64,000 nt of DNA from DAMCZI01 sp032095175 (GTDB taxonomy: Bacteria > Bacillota > Clostridia > Clostridiales > Caloramatoraceae): assembly GCA_032095175.1 (NCBI GenBank), contig DAMCZI010000029.1:1-64000 (forward strand). Reading direction: 5' to 3'. Of the stretch, positions 1 through 8,099 are shown piece after piece; position 1 is the stretch's first letter, and every line of letters begins with the position of its first letter. The notes beneath the pieces were generated by a model. That model saw only the letters and a list, made by a program, of their open reading frames with translations. It was not told the origin of the DNA and did not search any database. The position numbers and the translations under genes are program-made.

Positions 1-54
1 GTTCATTCAAACAGCCCTGCTTAATAGCTTTGACCCTAGGCTGTTTGAATGAAC
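1..54. repeat. 16-bp inverted repeat at window edge
   Basis: Arms GTTCATTCAAACAGCC (1-16) and its exact reverse complement (39-54) enclose a 22-nt loop. The DNA to about 225 carries a further inverted pair, GCGGAGTA (139-146) with TACTCCGC (206-213). No gene is visible in 1-232. Read on the minus strand, positions 60-110 resemble the inner part of the 204-bp palindrome at 16271-16474 (shared CTAAGAAC and AACTCG blocks). This may therefore be a second, cut-off member of that palindrome type; the similarity is by eye and weak. Confidence 0.5.
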
Positions 55-232
55 AGAATGTTAGAATTTTGCAGCATATACGAGTTCTCAAAAGTTCTTA
101 GGCTCTCGCCATTTTGACATCTTACAACTTCTTTGCGAGCGGAGTAGTCGACGGAAGCAATATTTCTTGACCTTCACGGTCTATTACAGGTAAACCATGA
201 TAGGATACTCCGCATTATCTCTAAATTATAGC

Positions 233-865
233 TTATTTTGTTCCAAATATCCTGTCTCCGGCGTCTCCAAGGCCTGGAACTATATAGCCGTGGTCGTTTA
301 GATAATCGTCGATGTTTGCAACGTATATTTCTACGTCTGGATGTGCCTTACGTACTGCCTCAACTCCCTCAGGAGCTGCGATTAGGCACATAAGTCTTAT
401 GTTCTTAGCACCCTTGTTCTTTAAAAGCTGTATAGCATCAATTGAAGAACCTCCAGTTGCAAGCATTGGGTCTGTTACTATTATTTCTCTCTCCTCAATG
501 TCTGATGGAAGCTTGCAGTAGTATTCAACTGGCTTAAGAGTCTTTGGATCTCTATAAAGGCCAATATGCCCAACCTTTGCAGCAGGAATTAATCTTAACA
601 TTCCATCAACCATTCCAAGACCTGCTCTTAGGATTGGAACGATACCAACCTTCTTTCCTGTAAGCATCTTTGCATTTGTTTTACATATTGGTGTTTCAAT
701 TTCTACATCTTCAAGCTGAAAATCTCTAGTAACCTCATAGCACATAAGCATTGCTATTTCCTCTAAAAGCTCTCTAAAATCCTTTGAACCTGTATCCTTC
801 TGTCTCATTATTGAAAGTTTGTGTTGAATTAGTGGATGACCTATTACTGTTACTTTTGAATCCAT
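233..865 (-). CDS. upp: Uracil phosphoribosyltransferase
   Basis: Converts uracil and PRPP to UMP in pyrimidine salvage; cytosolic. The 210-residue product has the usual family length. It shows the PRPP-binding loop DPMLATGGSS near residue 133 and a C-terminal uracil-binding segment around YIVPGLGDAGDR. The ATG start is preceded by a purine-rich stretch (GGGGGATTTGAA on the coding strand). It follows rpiB by 11 bp on the same strand and is probably co-transcribed with it; this pairing is common in clostridia. No anomaly is visible. Confidence 0.97.
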   Translation of the reverse strand: MDSKVTVIGHPLIQHKLSIMRQKDTGSKDFRELLEEIAMLMCYEVTRDFQLEDVEIETPICKTNAKMLTGKKVGIVPILRAGLGMVDGMLRLIPAAKVGHIGLYRDPKTLKPVEYYCKLPSDIEEREIIVTDPMLATGGSSIDAIQLLKNKGAKNIRLMCLIAAPEGVEAVRKAHPDVEIYVANIDDYLNDHGYIVPGLGDAGDRIFGTK

Positions 866-876
866 TTCAAATCCCC

Positions 877-1326
877 CTATTTACTATATTTTTTTTCAAT
901 ATCACTTATTTTATTTACCCTGTTGGCGTGTCTTCCTCCCTCGAAGCTTGCAGATAGATATGCATCTACTATATCCATAGCAAGCCCTGGTCCTGTTATT
1001 CTTTCGCCAAGGGCTATTATATTAGCATTATTATGTTGTGCGCAAGCCTTTGCACTAAAGGTATCTGTCAAATGAGCTGCCCTGATTCCAGGCACCTTAT
1101 TTGCAGCGATTGATATCCCTATTCCTGTTCCACACACAAGTATACCCTTTTCAAATTCTCCTGCAGCAACTGCTTCTGCAACAGCAAGTGCAAAATCAGG
1201 ATAATCACATGAGGATGTATCGTAGCATCCAAAATCCTTTACTTCTATGTTTTGTTGTTGAAGGTGTTTTAATATAACCTGTTTAAGGCTGTAGCCTCCA
1301 TGATCACATCCAATAGCTATTTTCAT
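877..1326 (-). CDS. rpiB: Ribose-5-phosphate isomerase B
   Basis: Interconverts ribose 5-phosphate and ribulose 5-phosphate in the non-oxidative pentose phosphate pathway. The 149-residue protein belongs to the RpiB/LacAB family. It begins with MKIAIGCDHGGYSLK and contains the active-site segment LVCGTGIGISIAANK, whose Cys near residue 65 is the usual catalytic base. An AGGAGGGATAAA Shine-Dalgarno sits just before the ATG. It lies upstream of upp with an 11-bp gap. A 210-bp gap containing a terminator separates it from the phosphatase gene upstream. Confidence 0.96.
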   Translation of the reverse strand: MKIAIGCDHGGYSLKQVILKHLQQQNIEVKDFGCYDTSSCDYPDFALAVAEAVAAGEFEKGILVCGTGIGISIAANKVPGIRAAHLTDTFSAKACAQHNNANIIALGERITGPGLAMDIVDAYLSASFEGGRHANRVNKISDIEKKYSK

Positions 1327-1504
1327 TTTATCCCTCCTGTATCTTTTTAAAATTTATATTATAAATTAATATAATGTTATCGACAGATTTATAAAATAAG
1401 ATCCTTAGAAAGTTAATATATACAATCCAAAAATTCTATATTACTTATTGTATGCAGTTTTAAAAATAACCATCGTTTTCTTTGTAAATTCAGCAGAAAA
1501 CCGC

Positions 1505-1546
1505 AAAAAAAAGGAAAGTAATAGCAAAGCTTAGCTTTAACTTTCC
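1505..1546 (-). terminator. Rho-independent terminator after phosphatase gene
   Basis: On the minus strand GGAAAGT...ACTTTCC, with an inner AAAGC/GCTTT pairing, is followed by eight Ts (A-run 1505-1512). It overlaps the stop codon of the upstream phosphatase gene at 1537. Confidence 0.85.
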
Positions 1547-1983
1547 TTTAACTTTAAAAATAACTTTTCCATGGCCCCTTTAAGTTGGGCTGCACATTTT
1601 CTATATATTTCAATATCTCCTCCAAAGGGATCTGAAACCTCTCCATTTTCTCCTACATATTCCATAAGGGTATGTATCTTGTTAGAAAATTCAGAATAAA
1701 GTGATATCAGTTCCTTTTTGTGGGATGAAGTCATTGTCAGTATCAAATCGCTCTTTTTCATAAGCTCTAAATTTATTGCAGCTGCTGTATGACAGGATAA
1801 ATCTAAATCCATTTCCATCATAGCCTTAACTGCATTAGTTGATGCCTTTTGTCCTGGGAAAGCATATATACCTGCCGAAGCGATGTCTATATCCATATTT
1901 CTTTTTTTTGCTTCATCTTTGGCAATTGCTTCAGCCATACAGCTTCTACATGTATTGCCTGTACATACAAACAAAAGGTTCAT
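1537..1983 (-). CDS. Low-molecular-weight protein phosphatase (arginine/tyrosine type)
   Basis: A cytosolic LMW-PTP-fold phosphatase of 148 residues. The active-site loop VCTGNTCRS lies at residues 6-14 (CX5R, with Thr in the position typical of the protein-arginine phosphatase YwlE). The catalytic Asp lies in the DPFGG segment near residue 118. In Firmicutes this gene commonly sits beside tsaC/sua5 and rpiB, as here, and the Thr in the loop favours phospho-arginine specificity over phosphotyrosine. That specificity is an inference; the fold assignment is firm. The gene starts 35 bp after tsaC and ends in its own terminator. Confidence 0.88.
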   Translation of the reverse strand: MNLLFVCTGNTCRSCMAEAIAKDEAKKRNMDIDIASAGIYAFPGQKASTNAVKAMMEMDLDLSCHTAAAINLELMKKSDLILTMTSSHKKELISLYSEFSNKIHTLMEYVGENGEVSDPFGGDIEIYRKCAAQLKGAMEKLFLKLKES

Positions 1984-2017
1984 AACAGCATTACCTCCAT
2001 AATTATTAGAGCTATTA

Positions 2018-3061
2018 TTATATATTGACTATGTTATATCCAGCTGCCTTTTTCAATCTATTCATAATTGCAAGACCAAGTCCATCTTCACAAAATCCTT
2101 CAGAATATATATAGTCCACATCTATTTTATCAAATTCTCTTAAACAGTCAAATAGATTTGCAGCAATTATTCCAGGATTTTTTTTACTTCCGAGGGCAAT
2201 AGCATACTCAGTCCTGTATTTTTCAATGGTTTCATCAACAGCCATTACTCCTACTTTAAGGCCATCCTTTTTTAATTCATCTATTTTTTCATTTATATAG
2301 CTAATAACCTTTTCTTCTTCACCCTTGACAACTCTCATTGGTGCCTTTGGTGCATAATGTCTGTATTTCATTCCAGGAGCCTTAGGTTTTAAATTTTTAT
2401 CAGGTTTTTTCATTATAGCAGGATCTATAGAAACCTTTCCCACCACATCTCTTAACATATCTTCAGTTATAAATCCCGGTCTTAAAATAACCACTTCATC
2501 GCCTGTAGCATCTACTACAGTGGACTCTAGTCCTACATCACACTTGTCCTTACCTATTATCATATCCACCTTGCCCTTTAAATCCTCTATACAGTGTTCT
2601 ACTGTAGTTGGACTTGGTTTACCAGATATATTGGCACTTGGAGCTGCAATTGGAAGTCCTGCGTATTGTATAAGAGTCCTAGCTACCTTGTTTACAGGCA
2701 TCCTAATTCCAACGCTTTTAAGTCCTGCTGTTACCTCATCAGGTATCAAGCTTGACTTTTCCATTATTATAGTAAGTGGTCCAGGCCAGAAGGCATTCAT
2801 AAGAAGTCTTGCCTTTTCTGGAACTCTCATTACATATTTTGATATATCAAAATCTGCAACATGTACAATTAAAGGGTTATCCTGAGGTCTTCCCTTCGCT
2901 TCAAATATTTTTTTACATGCATCCTTATCCAATGCATTTGCACCAAGACCATAAACAGTTTCGGTGGGGAATACAACTGTTCCACCCTTTTTAATCACCT
3001 CTGCTGCTTGCATTATTGCATCCTTATCATCTTCACCTATATAAAATATTTTTGTATCCAA
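2018..3061 (-). CDS. sua5: L-threonylcarbamoyladenylate synthase (Sua5/TsaC)
   Basis: Makes threonylcarbamoyl-AMP from Thr, bicarbonate and ATP for the t6A37 tRNA modification. The 347-residue length marks the long Sua5 type: a catalytic YrdC domain (about 10-205) and a C-terminal Sua5 domain (about 215-345). Visible family motifs include GGTVVFPTETVYGLGANA, KGRPQDNPL and the SxN segment APSANISGKPSPT. The ATG is preceded by GGAGGCGGTTACTTTGG. Together with the LMW phosphatase and rpiB downstream it forms a conserved clostridial housekeeping string. Confidence 0.95.
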   Translation of the reverse strand: MDTKIFYIGEDDKDAIMQAAEVIKKGGTVVFPTETVYGLGANALDKDACKKIFEAKGRPQDNPLIVHVADFDISKYVMRVPEKARLLMNAFWPGPLTIIMEKSSLIPDEVTAGLKSVGIRMPVNKVARTLIQYAGLPIAAPSANISGKPSPTTVEHCIEDLKGKVDMIIGKDKCDVGLESTVVDATGDEVVILRPGFITEDMLRDVVGKVSIDPAIMKKPDKNLKPKAPGMKYRHYAPKAPMRVVKGEEEKVISYINEKIDELKKDGLKVGVMAVDETIEKYRTEYAIALGSKKNPGIIAANLFDCLREFDKIDVDYIYSEGFCEDGLGLAIMNRLKKAAGYNIVNI

Positions 3062-3141
3062 AGTAACCGCCTCCAGAAATGTTCTTTCGTAAAATAATTC
3101 ATAAATCTATGAATATTATTCCAATATATAAAAATATCATC

Positions 3142-3873
3142 CTATAACATAGAAATCAATAACAAACCCAAAACAATACCTACAATTATGGATATAGTTG
3201 AGAAAACGCCTTTTGATAGATTTTTACTCTGAGGTATCAGTTCACCACATACTATATAAAGCATTGTACCAGCTGCAAAGCTTATACAAATGGTTATAAA
3301 GGTTTTTGATATATCCCCCAGTACTGCTCCAAAATATGCTCCTATAGCTGTAGGAAGGGCTGTAAGTGCAGTTAAAAGGATTATCTTAAGCTTTCCCAAT
3401 CTACTTTGCATCAATGGAGATGCCACTGCAGCACCTTCAGGTATATCATGAAGCCCAATAACTAGTGCCAGTTCCAATCCCAATTCCTTTCCGCCCATAA
3501 AACCAGAACCAATAGCTAGGCCCTCTGGAAAATTATGTGCTGCAAGCCCTATACCTAGAAGGAGTGCAGTTTTTACATTTTTCCCATACTTTTTGAGCAG
3601 CGCTGTATCAGGAAGAAATATATCAAGTAGAGTTACAAATAAAACCCCAATAAATATTCCAATAAGAGTTAAAATCATTCCCCCAAGATGTATTGCTTCA
3701 GGAATTAAATCAAATGTAACCACTGACAGCATAAGTCCCCCTGCCATAGCCATAATACTAGACATAATAACAGCATTTGATTTTCTAAAGCTCACTGCAA
3801 TAACAGCCCCTGAAGCCGTCCCTAGTCCGCACACTGCTGTTCCAATAAGTGTTATAAATAATATTTTATTCAA
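3142..3873 (-). CDS. ZIP family metal transporter
   Basis: An integral membrane ZIP (ZupT/GufA-like) importer of divalent metals such as zinc or iron. About eight hydrophobic helices are visible. The metal-site motifs of TM IV and TM V are present: HNFPEGLAIG and HDIPEGAAVASP. I prefer the TTG start at 3873 because GGGGAG lies ten bases upstream; an in-frame TTG at 3891 would add six residues (total 249) but has no good ribosome site. The upstream TTG and the ribosome site lie in the left arm of a perfect 16-bp inverted repeat. Substrate cannot be told from sequence. Confidence 0.9.
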   Translation of the reverse strand: MNKILFITLIGTAVCGLGTASGAVIAVSFRKSNAVIMSSIMAMAGGLMLSVVTFDLIPEAIHLGGMILTLIGIFIGVLFVTLLDIFLPDTALLKKYGKNVKTALLLGIGLAAHNFPEGLAIGSGFMGGKELGLELALVIGLHDIPEGAAVASPLMQSRLGKLKIILLTALTALPTAIGAYFGAVLGDISKTFITICISFAAGTMLYIVCGELIPQSKNLSKGVFSTISIIVGIVLGLLLISML

Positions 3874-3879
3874 TATACC

Positions 3880-3927
3880 ACATCTCCCCAAAATATGTTC
3901 TCTTTAAAACTTATTTTGGGGAGATGT
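3880..3927. promoter_or_regulatory. Perfect 16-bp inverted repeat over the ZIP ribosome site
   Basis: ACATCTCCCCAAAATA (3880-3895) and its exact reverse complement (3912-3927) flank a 16-nt loop. In the transcript this hairpin would bury the GGGGAG ribosome site of the ZIP gene. It could act as a terminator for the gene at 3935, or as a translational or operator control on the transporter; no T-run follows, which speaks against a terminator. Confidence 0.5.
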
Positions 3928-3934
3928 ACTATAT

Positions 3935-4558
3935 TCATGATAAATCGTATTCTTCCATAAATCTTTTTATATAATCAACAGCATTCTGAGTAAACTCTGA
4001 GTTATAAGCACTTTTATAAAGCAAGTAGAGATAATAATATTTTTTAGACCCAGCCTTTCTCATTGAATAGCTGCATAACTCCGTATTAGGAAATGCATTT
4101 GCAATATGATTATATATTTCTTTATATTGAAGGTTCAATTTAACATACTCTTTGCTAAATACATTAAATTTCTTATTTCTTTTTCCCTTCTCAATTATAA
4201 TCAGTATCTCAAAATCATCCTTATGCCTTGGAAGCACATCTACATAAAGTATTCTATCAAGTTGTATTGTAAATGGTGCCTTAAAGAGACTATCCTTAAT
4301 TTTAACTTTCTCATTGGATATATGAAAATCAAATACCCCATCTGTAAATAACCTGAATATATTGAAAAGAAGCAGTAAATCTACAAATCCAGCATAGGAA
4401 AATGCAAAATAAACTTCCCATCCCCTGAATACTCCCTGGTCATTTAGCACTAAAACAAGATATGGCATAACAACCATAATTATAATGGAAAGTATTATTA
4501 CATTTTTTCTTCTGGCTTTCTCCCTCTTTAATTGCTTTTTTATTTTCAATATATCCAC
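3935..4558 (-). CDS. Membrane protein with PH-like cytoplasmic domain, function unknown
   Basis: Not recognised as a named family. The product has a basic N-terminus (KKQLKREKARRK), two hydrophobic segments near residues 20-40 and 50-70, then a beta-rich region with the pattern of bacterial PH/YcxB-like domains (a strand containing NEKVKIKD, then QLDRILYVDVLP), and a C-terminal helical tail. The annotated start is GTG; a TTG three codons downstream (4549) has better spacing from GGAAGAGG and may be the true start. The next gene upstream, at 4615, has the same two-helix plus PH-like plan, so the two may be distant paralogues. Confidence 0.7.
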   Translation of the reverse strand: MDILKIKKQLKREKARRKNVIILSIIIMVVMPYLVLVLNDQGVFRGWEVYFAFSYAGFVDLLLLFNIFRLFTDGVFDFHISNEKVKIKDSLFKAPFTIQLDRILYVDVLPRHKDDFEILIIIEKGKRNKKFNVFSKEYVKLNLQYKEIYNHIANAFPNTELCSYSMRKAGSKKYYYLYLLYKSAYNSEFTQNAVDYIKRFMEEYDLS

Positions 4559-4614
4559 CCTCTTCCGAAGTTATCAGGAAATTGCATTATTAAATCAGAA
4601 TTACAATCTCCCTG

Positions 4615-4983
4615 CTACATTACGTCCTTGAACATTGCTTTTAAGATATCCCTGCCATTTCTTGTGGTTGGAATATAAAAGCTTTTACCTTTACACTCTA
4701 CCCTTGTTAGAAATACGGACTGTCTTATATTATATATATCGCCTTTTTTTACTCTTTTTTTACTAAATATCAAATAAAAATTTACACCTTCACTGTCAAT
4801 ACTAACCTCATAACAAAACTTAGTCAAATAATATAAAACAACTAATCCATCCAGTAAAAGGTTGACTATATTAGCACCCTTGATACTATTTTTATAAAGA
4901 ACCAATATATAAAATCCAGCATTCAGCAATACGAATAAAGGAATTATCATATATAAGGCTTTATTAACCTTGTATCTTCTCAT
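4615..4983 (-). CDS. Small membrane protein with PH-like C-terminus, function unknown
   Basis: 122 residues with two transmembrane segments (about 10-30 and 38-56), then a short beta-rich domain (VSIDSEGVNFYLIF, KGDIYNIRQSVF). This matches the architecture of the longer neighbour at 3935-4558. The ATG follows AAGAGGTGAATT, a good ribosome site. It lies between the prfA terminator and the second PH-like gene. No family function can be assigned. Confidence 0.7.
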   Translation of the reverse strand: MRRYKVNKALYMIIPLFVLLNAGFYILVLYKNSIKGANIVNLLLDGLVVLYYLTKFCYEVSIDSEGVNFYLIFSKKRVKKGDIYNIRQSVFLTRVECKGKSFYIPTTRNGRDILKAMFKDVM

Positions 4984-4995
4984 AATTCACCTCTT

Positions 4996-5022
4996 AAAAA
5001 ACACCACAGTTGTCTGTGGTGT
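4996..5022 (-). terminator. Terminator downstream of prfA
   Basis: Nine-bp stem ACACCACAG/CTGTGGTGT with a four-base loop; on the minus strand it is followed directly by TTTTTT. It sits 16 bp past the prfA stop. Confidence 0.9.
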
Positions 5023-5038
5023 AATTAAAAACTGCAGC

Positions 5039-6109
5039 TTATTCTTCTGTATCCTTTAATTTTTCAGCCTGATCAACTGTAATTAAAGCATCCAGCATTT
5101 CATTCAAATCACCATCAAGGAATGCATCAAGCTTATAAACTGTCATTCCTATCCTATGGTCTGTAATTCTTCCCTGTGGGAAGTTGTAGGTTCTTATTCT
5201 TTCACTTCTATCTCCAGTACCAACCTGGCTCTTTCTTTCCTCAGCTATTTCACTATGCTGCTTTTGAAGTTCCAATTCATACAATCTTGCCTTTAAAACC
5301 TTTAAAGCCTTTTCCTTGTTCTTAAGCTGTGACTTCTCATCCTGGCATGCTACCACTATATTTGTTGGCAAATGTGTAACTCTAACTGCAGAGTCAGTTG
5401 TATTAACGCACTGTCCACCATGTCCTGATGATCTGTACACGTCTATTCTTAAATCGTTTGGGTTGATTTCAACTTCAACATCATCAACCTCTGGAAGTAC
5501 TGCAACAGTTGCAGTTGATGTATGAATTCTTCCACTTGCTTCAGTCTCTGGAACTCTTTGAACTCTGTGAACTCCACTCTCATACTTCAATCTACTGTAT
5601 GCACCATTACCCTTTATAAGAAATACAATTTCCTTAAATCCACCTATATCAGTTGGGTTTGAAGACATAATTTCTGTCTTCCAGTTTTGTCTTTCTGCAT
5701 ACCTTGTGTACATTCTAAAGAGACTTCCTGCAAAAAGAGCAGCTTCGTCTCCGCCTGCACCGCCTCTTATTTCAACATAAACGTTACGCTCATCATTTGG
5801 GTCCTTTGGAATAAGAGCTATTTTCAGTTCCTCTTCAAGTCTTGCTTTTGTTTCTTCAAGTTCCTTTAATTCCTCTTGAACAAGTTCCTTCATGTCTGCA
5901 TCTATATCGTCTCTTAACATTTCTTTGTCATCTTCTATTCTCTTTAAAACATCCTTAAATTCTCTGTATTTAACAACAATTTCTTCTATATAACTGTGTT
6001 CCTTACAAAGCTTTTGGAAAAGCGACACATCGGAAATAACCTCAGGTGTACTTATTTTTTGAGAAAGTTCTTCATATTTCTTCTCGATAAAATCAAGCTT
6101 ATCAAGCAT
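5039..6109 (-). CDS. prfA: Peptide chain release factor 1
   Basis: RF1 recognises UAA and UAG and triggers peptide release. The 356-residue protein has the universal GGQ motif (SSGHGGQCVNTTDSAV, about residue 230) and a PxT-type codon-recognition region before it (VPETEASGRIHTS). The ATG at 6109 is chosen because TTTGGAG lies nine bases upstream and the protein then begins MLDKLDF as RF1 usually does. An in-frame TTG five codons earlier overlaps that ribosome site. It is monocistronic or the last gene of the prmC-chromate transporter string. In many bacteria PrmC, encoded at 7251-8099, methylates the GGQ glutamine of this protein. Confidence 0.97.
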   Translation of the reverse strand: MLDKLDFIEKKYEELSQKISTPEVISDVSLFQKLCKEHSYIEEIVVKYREFKDVLKRIEDDKEMLRDDIDADMKELVQEELKELEETKARLEEELKIALIPKDPNDERNVYVEIRGGAGGDEAALFAGSLFRMYTRYAERQNWKTEIMSSNPTDIGGFKEIVFLIKGNGAYSRLKYESGVHRVQRVPETEASGRIHTSTATVAVLPEVDDVEVEINPNDLRIDVYRSSGHGGQCVNTTDSAVRVTHLPTNIVVACQDEKSQLKNKEKALKVLKARLYELELQKQHSEIAEERKSQVGTGDRSERIRTYNFPQGRITDHRIGMTVYKLDAFLDGDLNEMLDALITVDQAEKLKDTEE

Positions 6110-6189
6110 AATTCCACACTCCAAATCATTTTTTTACATTTTAATATTATAACATATAAATTGAATTCTAAACAAGTGTTTGCATTCTT

Positions 6190-6708
6190 TTATCTATACA
6201 TAACTATACCTAAAATTGCTGATATTACTATAACTATCATAGGATCCATCTTCTTTATAAAAAGTATTCCAAAGGAAAACGCAAATATTATAGCTCCTTT
6301 AATGTCCACTACATTTGAAATAGTAACCTGATATGCTGCTGCAGCTATTAAACCAACTACTGCTGGCCTTATCCCTTTAAAAGCAGATTTTACTGCATAC
6401 TTTTCATAGAGCTTTGCAAAAAATGAAGCTATTATGATTATCATCAAAAATGATGGAAGGACAACTCCAAGGGTTGCAGCAATACTTCCTGGAAGCTTAG
6501 CCATCTTATAACCAACAAATGTAGCAGAATTTATTGCCACAGGTCCAGGAGTCATTTGAGATATTGCAAGTATATCTGAAAACTCCCGCATACTCATCCA
6601 ACCATATCTATCTATAACCTCCTTTTGAATAAATGGAAGCATTGCATAACCTCCACCTATTGAAAAGGCTCCTATCTTGGCAAATGTTAAAAAAAGCTTA
6701 ATTATCAT
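6190..6708 (-). CDS. Chromate transporter, short-chain subunit (second of pair)
   Basis: One of two adjacent half-size CHR-family membrane proteins. Short-chain CHR proteins act as heteromeric pairs, each carrying one CHR domain. The family signature GAFSIGGGYAMLPFIQ lies near the N-terminus and PGPVAINSATFVGY near residue 60; about five to six hydrophobic helices follow. Its start overlaps the end of the paired gene. I prefer ATG 6708 over the upstream GTG (6717). Whether the physiological substrate is chromate, sulfate or another anion is unknown. Confidence 0.88.
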   Translation of the reverse strand: MIIKLFLTFAKIGAFSIGGGYAMLPFIQKEVIDRYGWMSMREFSDILAISQMTPGPVAINSATFVGYKMAKLPGSIAATLGVVLPSFLMIIIIASFFAKLYEKYAVKSAFKGIRPAVVGLIAAAAYQVTISNVVDIKGAIIFAFSFGILFIKKMDPMIVIVISAILGIVMYR

Positions 6709-7249
6709 CCTTACCACCCCTTACGCCTCTTATGACACCGAATATAGCGCCAAAAATCCCTGAAAGAAGTATTATCAAAATCGGATCCATATCTACAAAT
6801 ATAATTAGAAGCGCAGCAGCAACTGAAATTATATACCATACGGGTTTTATATTGCTAGTTTTAGCTATTTTTATTACTGAAAAGGCTATAAGAGCGGCAA
6901 CAGCAGGTCTTATCCCCATGAATGCTCTTTCTACTATTCTTTGCCCCATTACCTTTGTAAAAAAAGCAGCTATAATCAGAATTGTTATAAACGAAGGAAG
7001 AACACATCCAAGGGTTGCTGTAACTGCTCCAACAATACCCTTAACCCTGTATCCTACAAAGGATGCCATATTAACTGCAAGGGCACCTGGAGTTGATTGA
7101 GCAACCGCAAGTATATCTACAAACTCCTCCTTATCTATCCATCCCTTTTTATCTACAACCTCAGATTGTATAAGAGGAACCATCGCATACCCCCCACCGA
7201 GGGTAAAGGCTCCTATTTTTGCAAACACCCCAAACATTTCAAGCAGCAT
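6698..7249 (-). CDS. Chromate transporter, short-chain subunit (first of pair)
   Basis: 183 residues with the CHR signature GAFTLGGGYAMVPLIQ and the second motif PGALAVNMASFVGY, clearly paralogous to the following gene at 6190-6708. The start at ATG 7249 is set by GGAGGAGATAAA, which is formed by the last codons of prmC two bases upstream, so translation is probably coupled to prmC. About six membrane helices are visible. Anion specificity cannot be read from sequence. Confidence 0.88.
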   Translation of the reverse strand: MLLEMFGVFAKIGAFTLGGGYAMVPLIQSEVVDKKGWIDKEEFVDILAVAQSTPGALAVNMASFVGYRVKGIVGAVTATLGCVLPSFITILIIAAFFTKVMGQRIVERAFMGIRPAVAALIAFSVIKIAKTSNIKPVWYIISVAAALLIIFVDMDPILIILLSGIFGAIFGVIRGVRGGKDDN

Positions 7250-7250
7250 T

Positions 7251-8099
7251 TTATCTCCTCCATGCAGCAGCAAACCTATCAAGTCCAGAAAGATCTTTTT
7301 TACAGGTTATGCCGTAATAATTATGTTTCTCAAGTATTTTAGTTACATCCTCTCTTTGGTTATAGCCTATTTCATAGGCTATAAATCCACCTGGTTTAAT
7401 AAAATCCAGTGCCTGTTCTGTTATATTACTATAAAAATAAAGTCCATCCTCTCCACCGGAAAGAGCAGAATGGGGTTCAAAATCTTTAACACTCTTCATA
7501 AGATTTTGAATTTCTTCTTCTCTTATATAGGGTGGATTAGAAACTACTGCATCTACTTTCCCTTTTAAGCTTTCACCAAGTCCCTTAAGCATATCTGATT
7601 TTATAATTTTCATCCTTGTATCAATCCCATTTTTTATTGAGTTAATACCTGTAACCTCAAGGGGTCCATCCATAATATCGAGGGAATATACAAATGCATC
7701 CTTTCTATAATGTGCAATTGATATACCAACAGCACCACTTCCACATCCTACATCAACAATAACAGGATTTTTTATTCCTTCAAGCATCTTTAATGTTTCT
7801 TCAACCAGTATTTCAGTATCACCTCTTGGAATTAACACTCCAGGTCTTACTAAAAAATCAAGTCCCATAAATTCCTGGCTTCCAACTATATATTGAACAG
7901 GCTCTCCTTCTCGTCTTTTTTCAATCAAGTTAAAAAAGGCATTACAAACCTCATTTTCAAGGGACATACTTCTGTTCATATAGAGATAAATCCTCTCAAC
8001 ACCAAGAATATGACTTAAAATAACCTCAGCATCAAGCTGAGGTGTATCTGAATCTTTAACTATTTCTACGGCCTTCTTTATTGCTTCAAATATCTTCAT
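7251..8099 (-). CDS. prmC: Release factor glutamine N5-methyltransferase
   Basis: PrmC (HemK) methylates the Gln of the GGQ motif in release factors. The 282-residue product has an N-terminal helical domain (1-80), the SAM-binding motif VDVGCGSGAVGIS (about residue 119) and the catalytic NPPY motif (VSNPPYIREEE, about residue 187). It overlaps the DUF1385 gene by 14 bp and is followed two bp later by the chromate transporter pair. Its target prfA lies 1.1 kb downstream; the usual order is disturbed by the transporter genes. Confidence 0.95.
   Translation of the reverse strand: MKIFEAIKKAVEIVKDSDTPQLDAEVILSHILGVERIYLYMNRSMSLENEVCNAFFNLIEKRREGEPVQYIVGSQEFMGLDFLVRPGVLIPRGDTEILVEETLKMLEGIKNPVIVDVGCGSGAVGISIAHYRKDAFVYSLDIMDGPLEVTGINSIKNGIDTRMKIIKSDMLKGLGESLKGKVDAVVSNPPYIREEEIQNLMKSVKDFEPHSALSGGEDGLYFYSNITEQALDFIKPGGFIAYEIGYNQREDVTKILEKHNYYGITCKKDLSGLDRFAAAWRR

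Noticed and set aside
6110..6124. Longer prfA from a TTG start
   Set aside because: The TTG overlaps the Shine-Dalgarno used by the ATG at 6109, and RF1 proteins begin at the latter.
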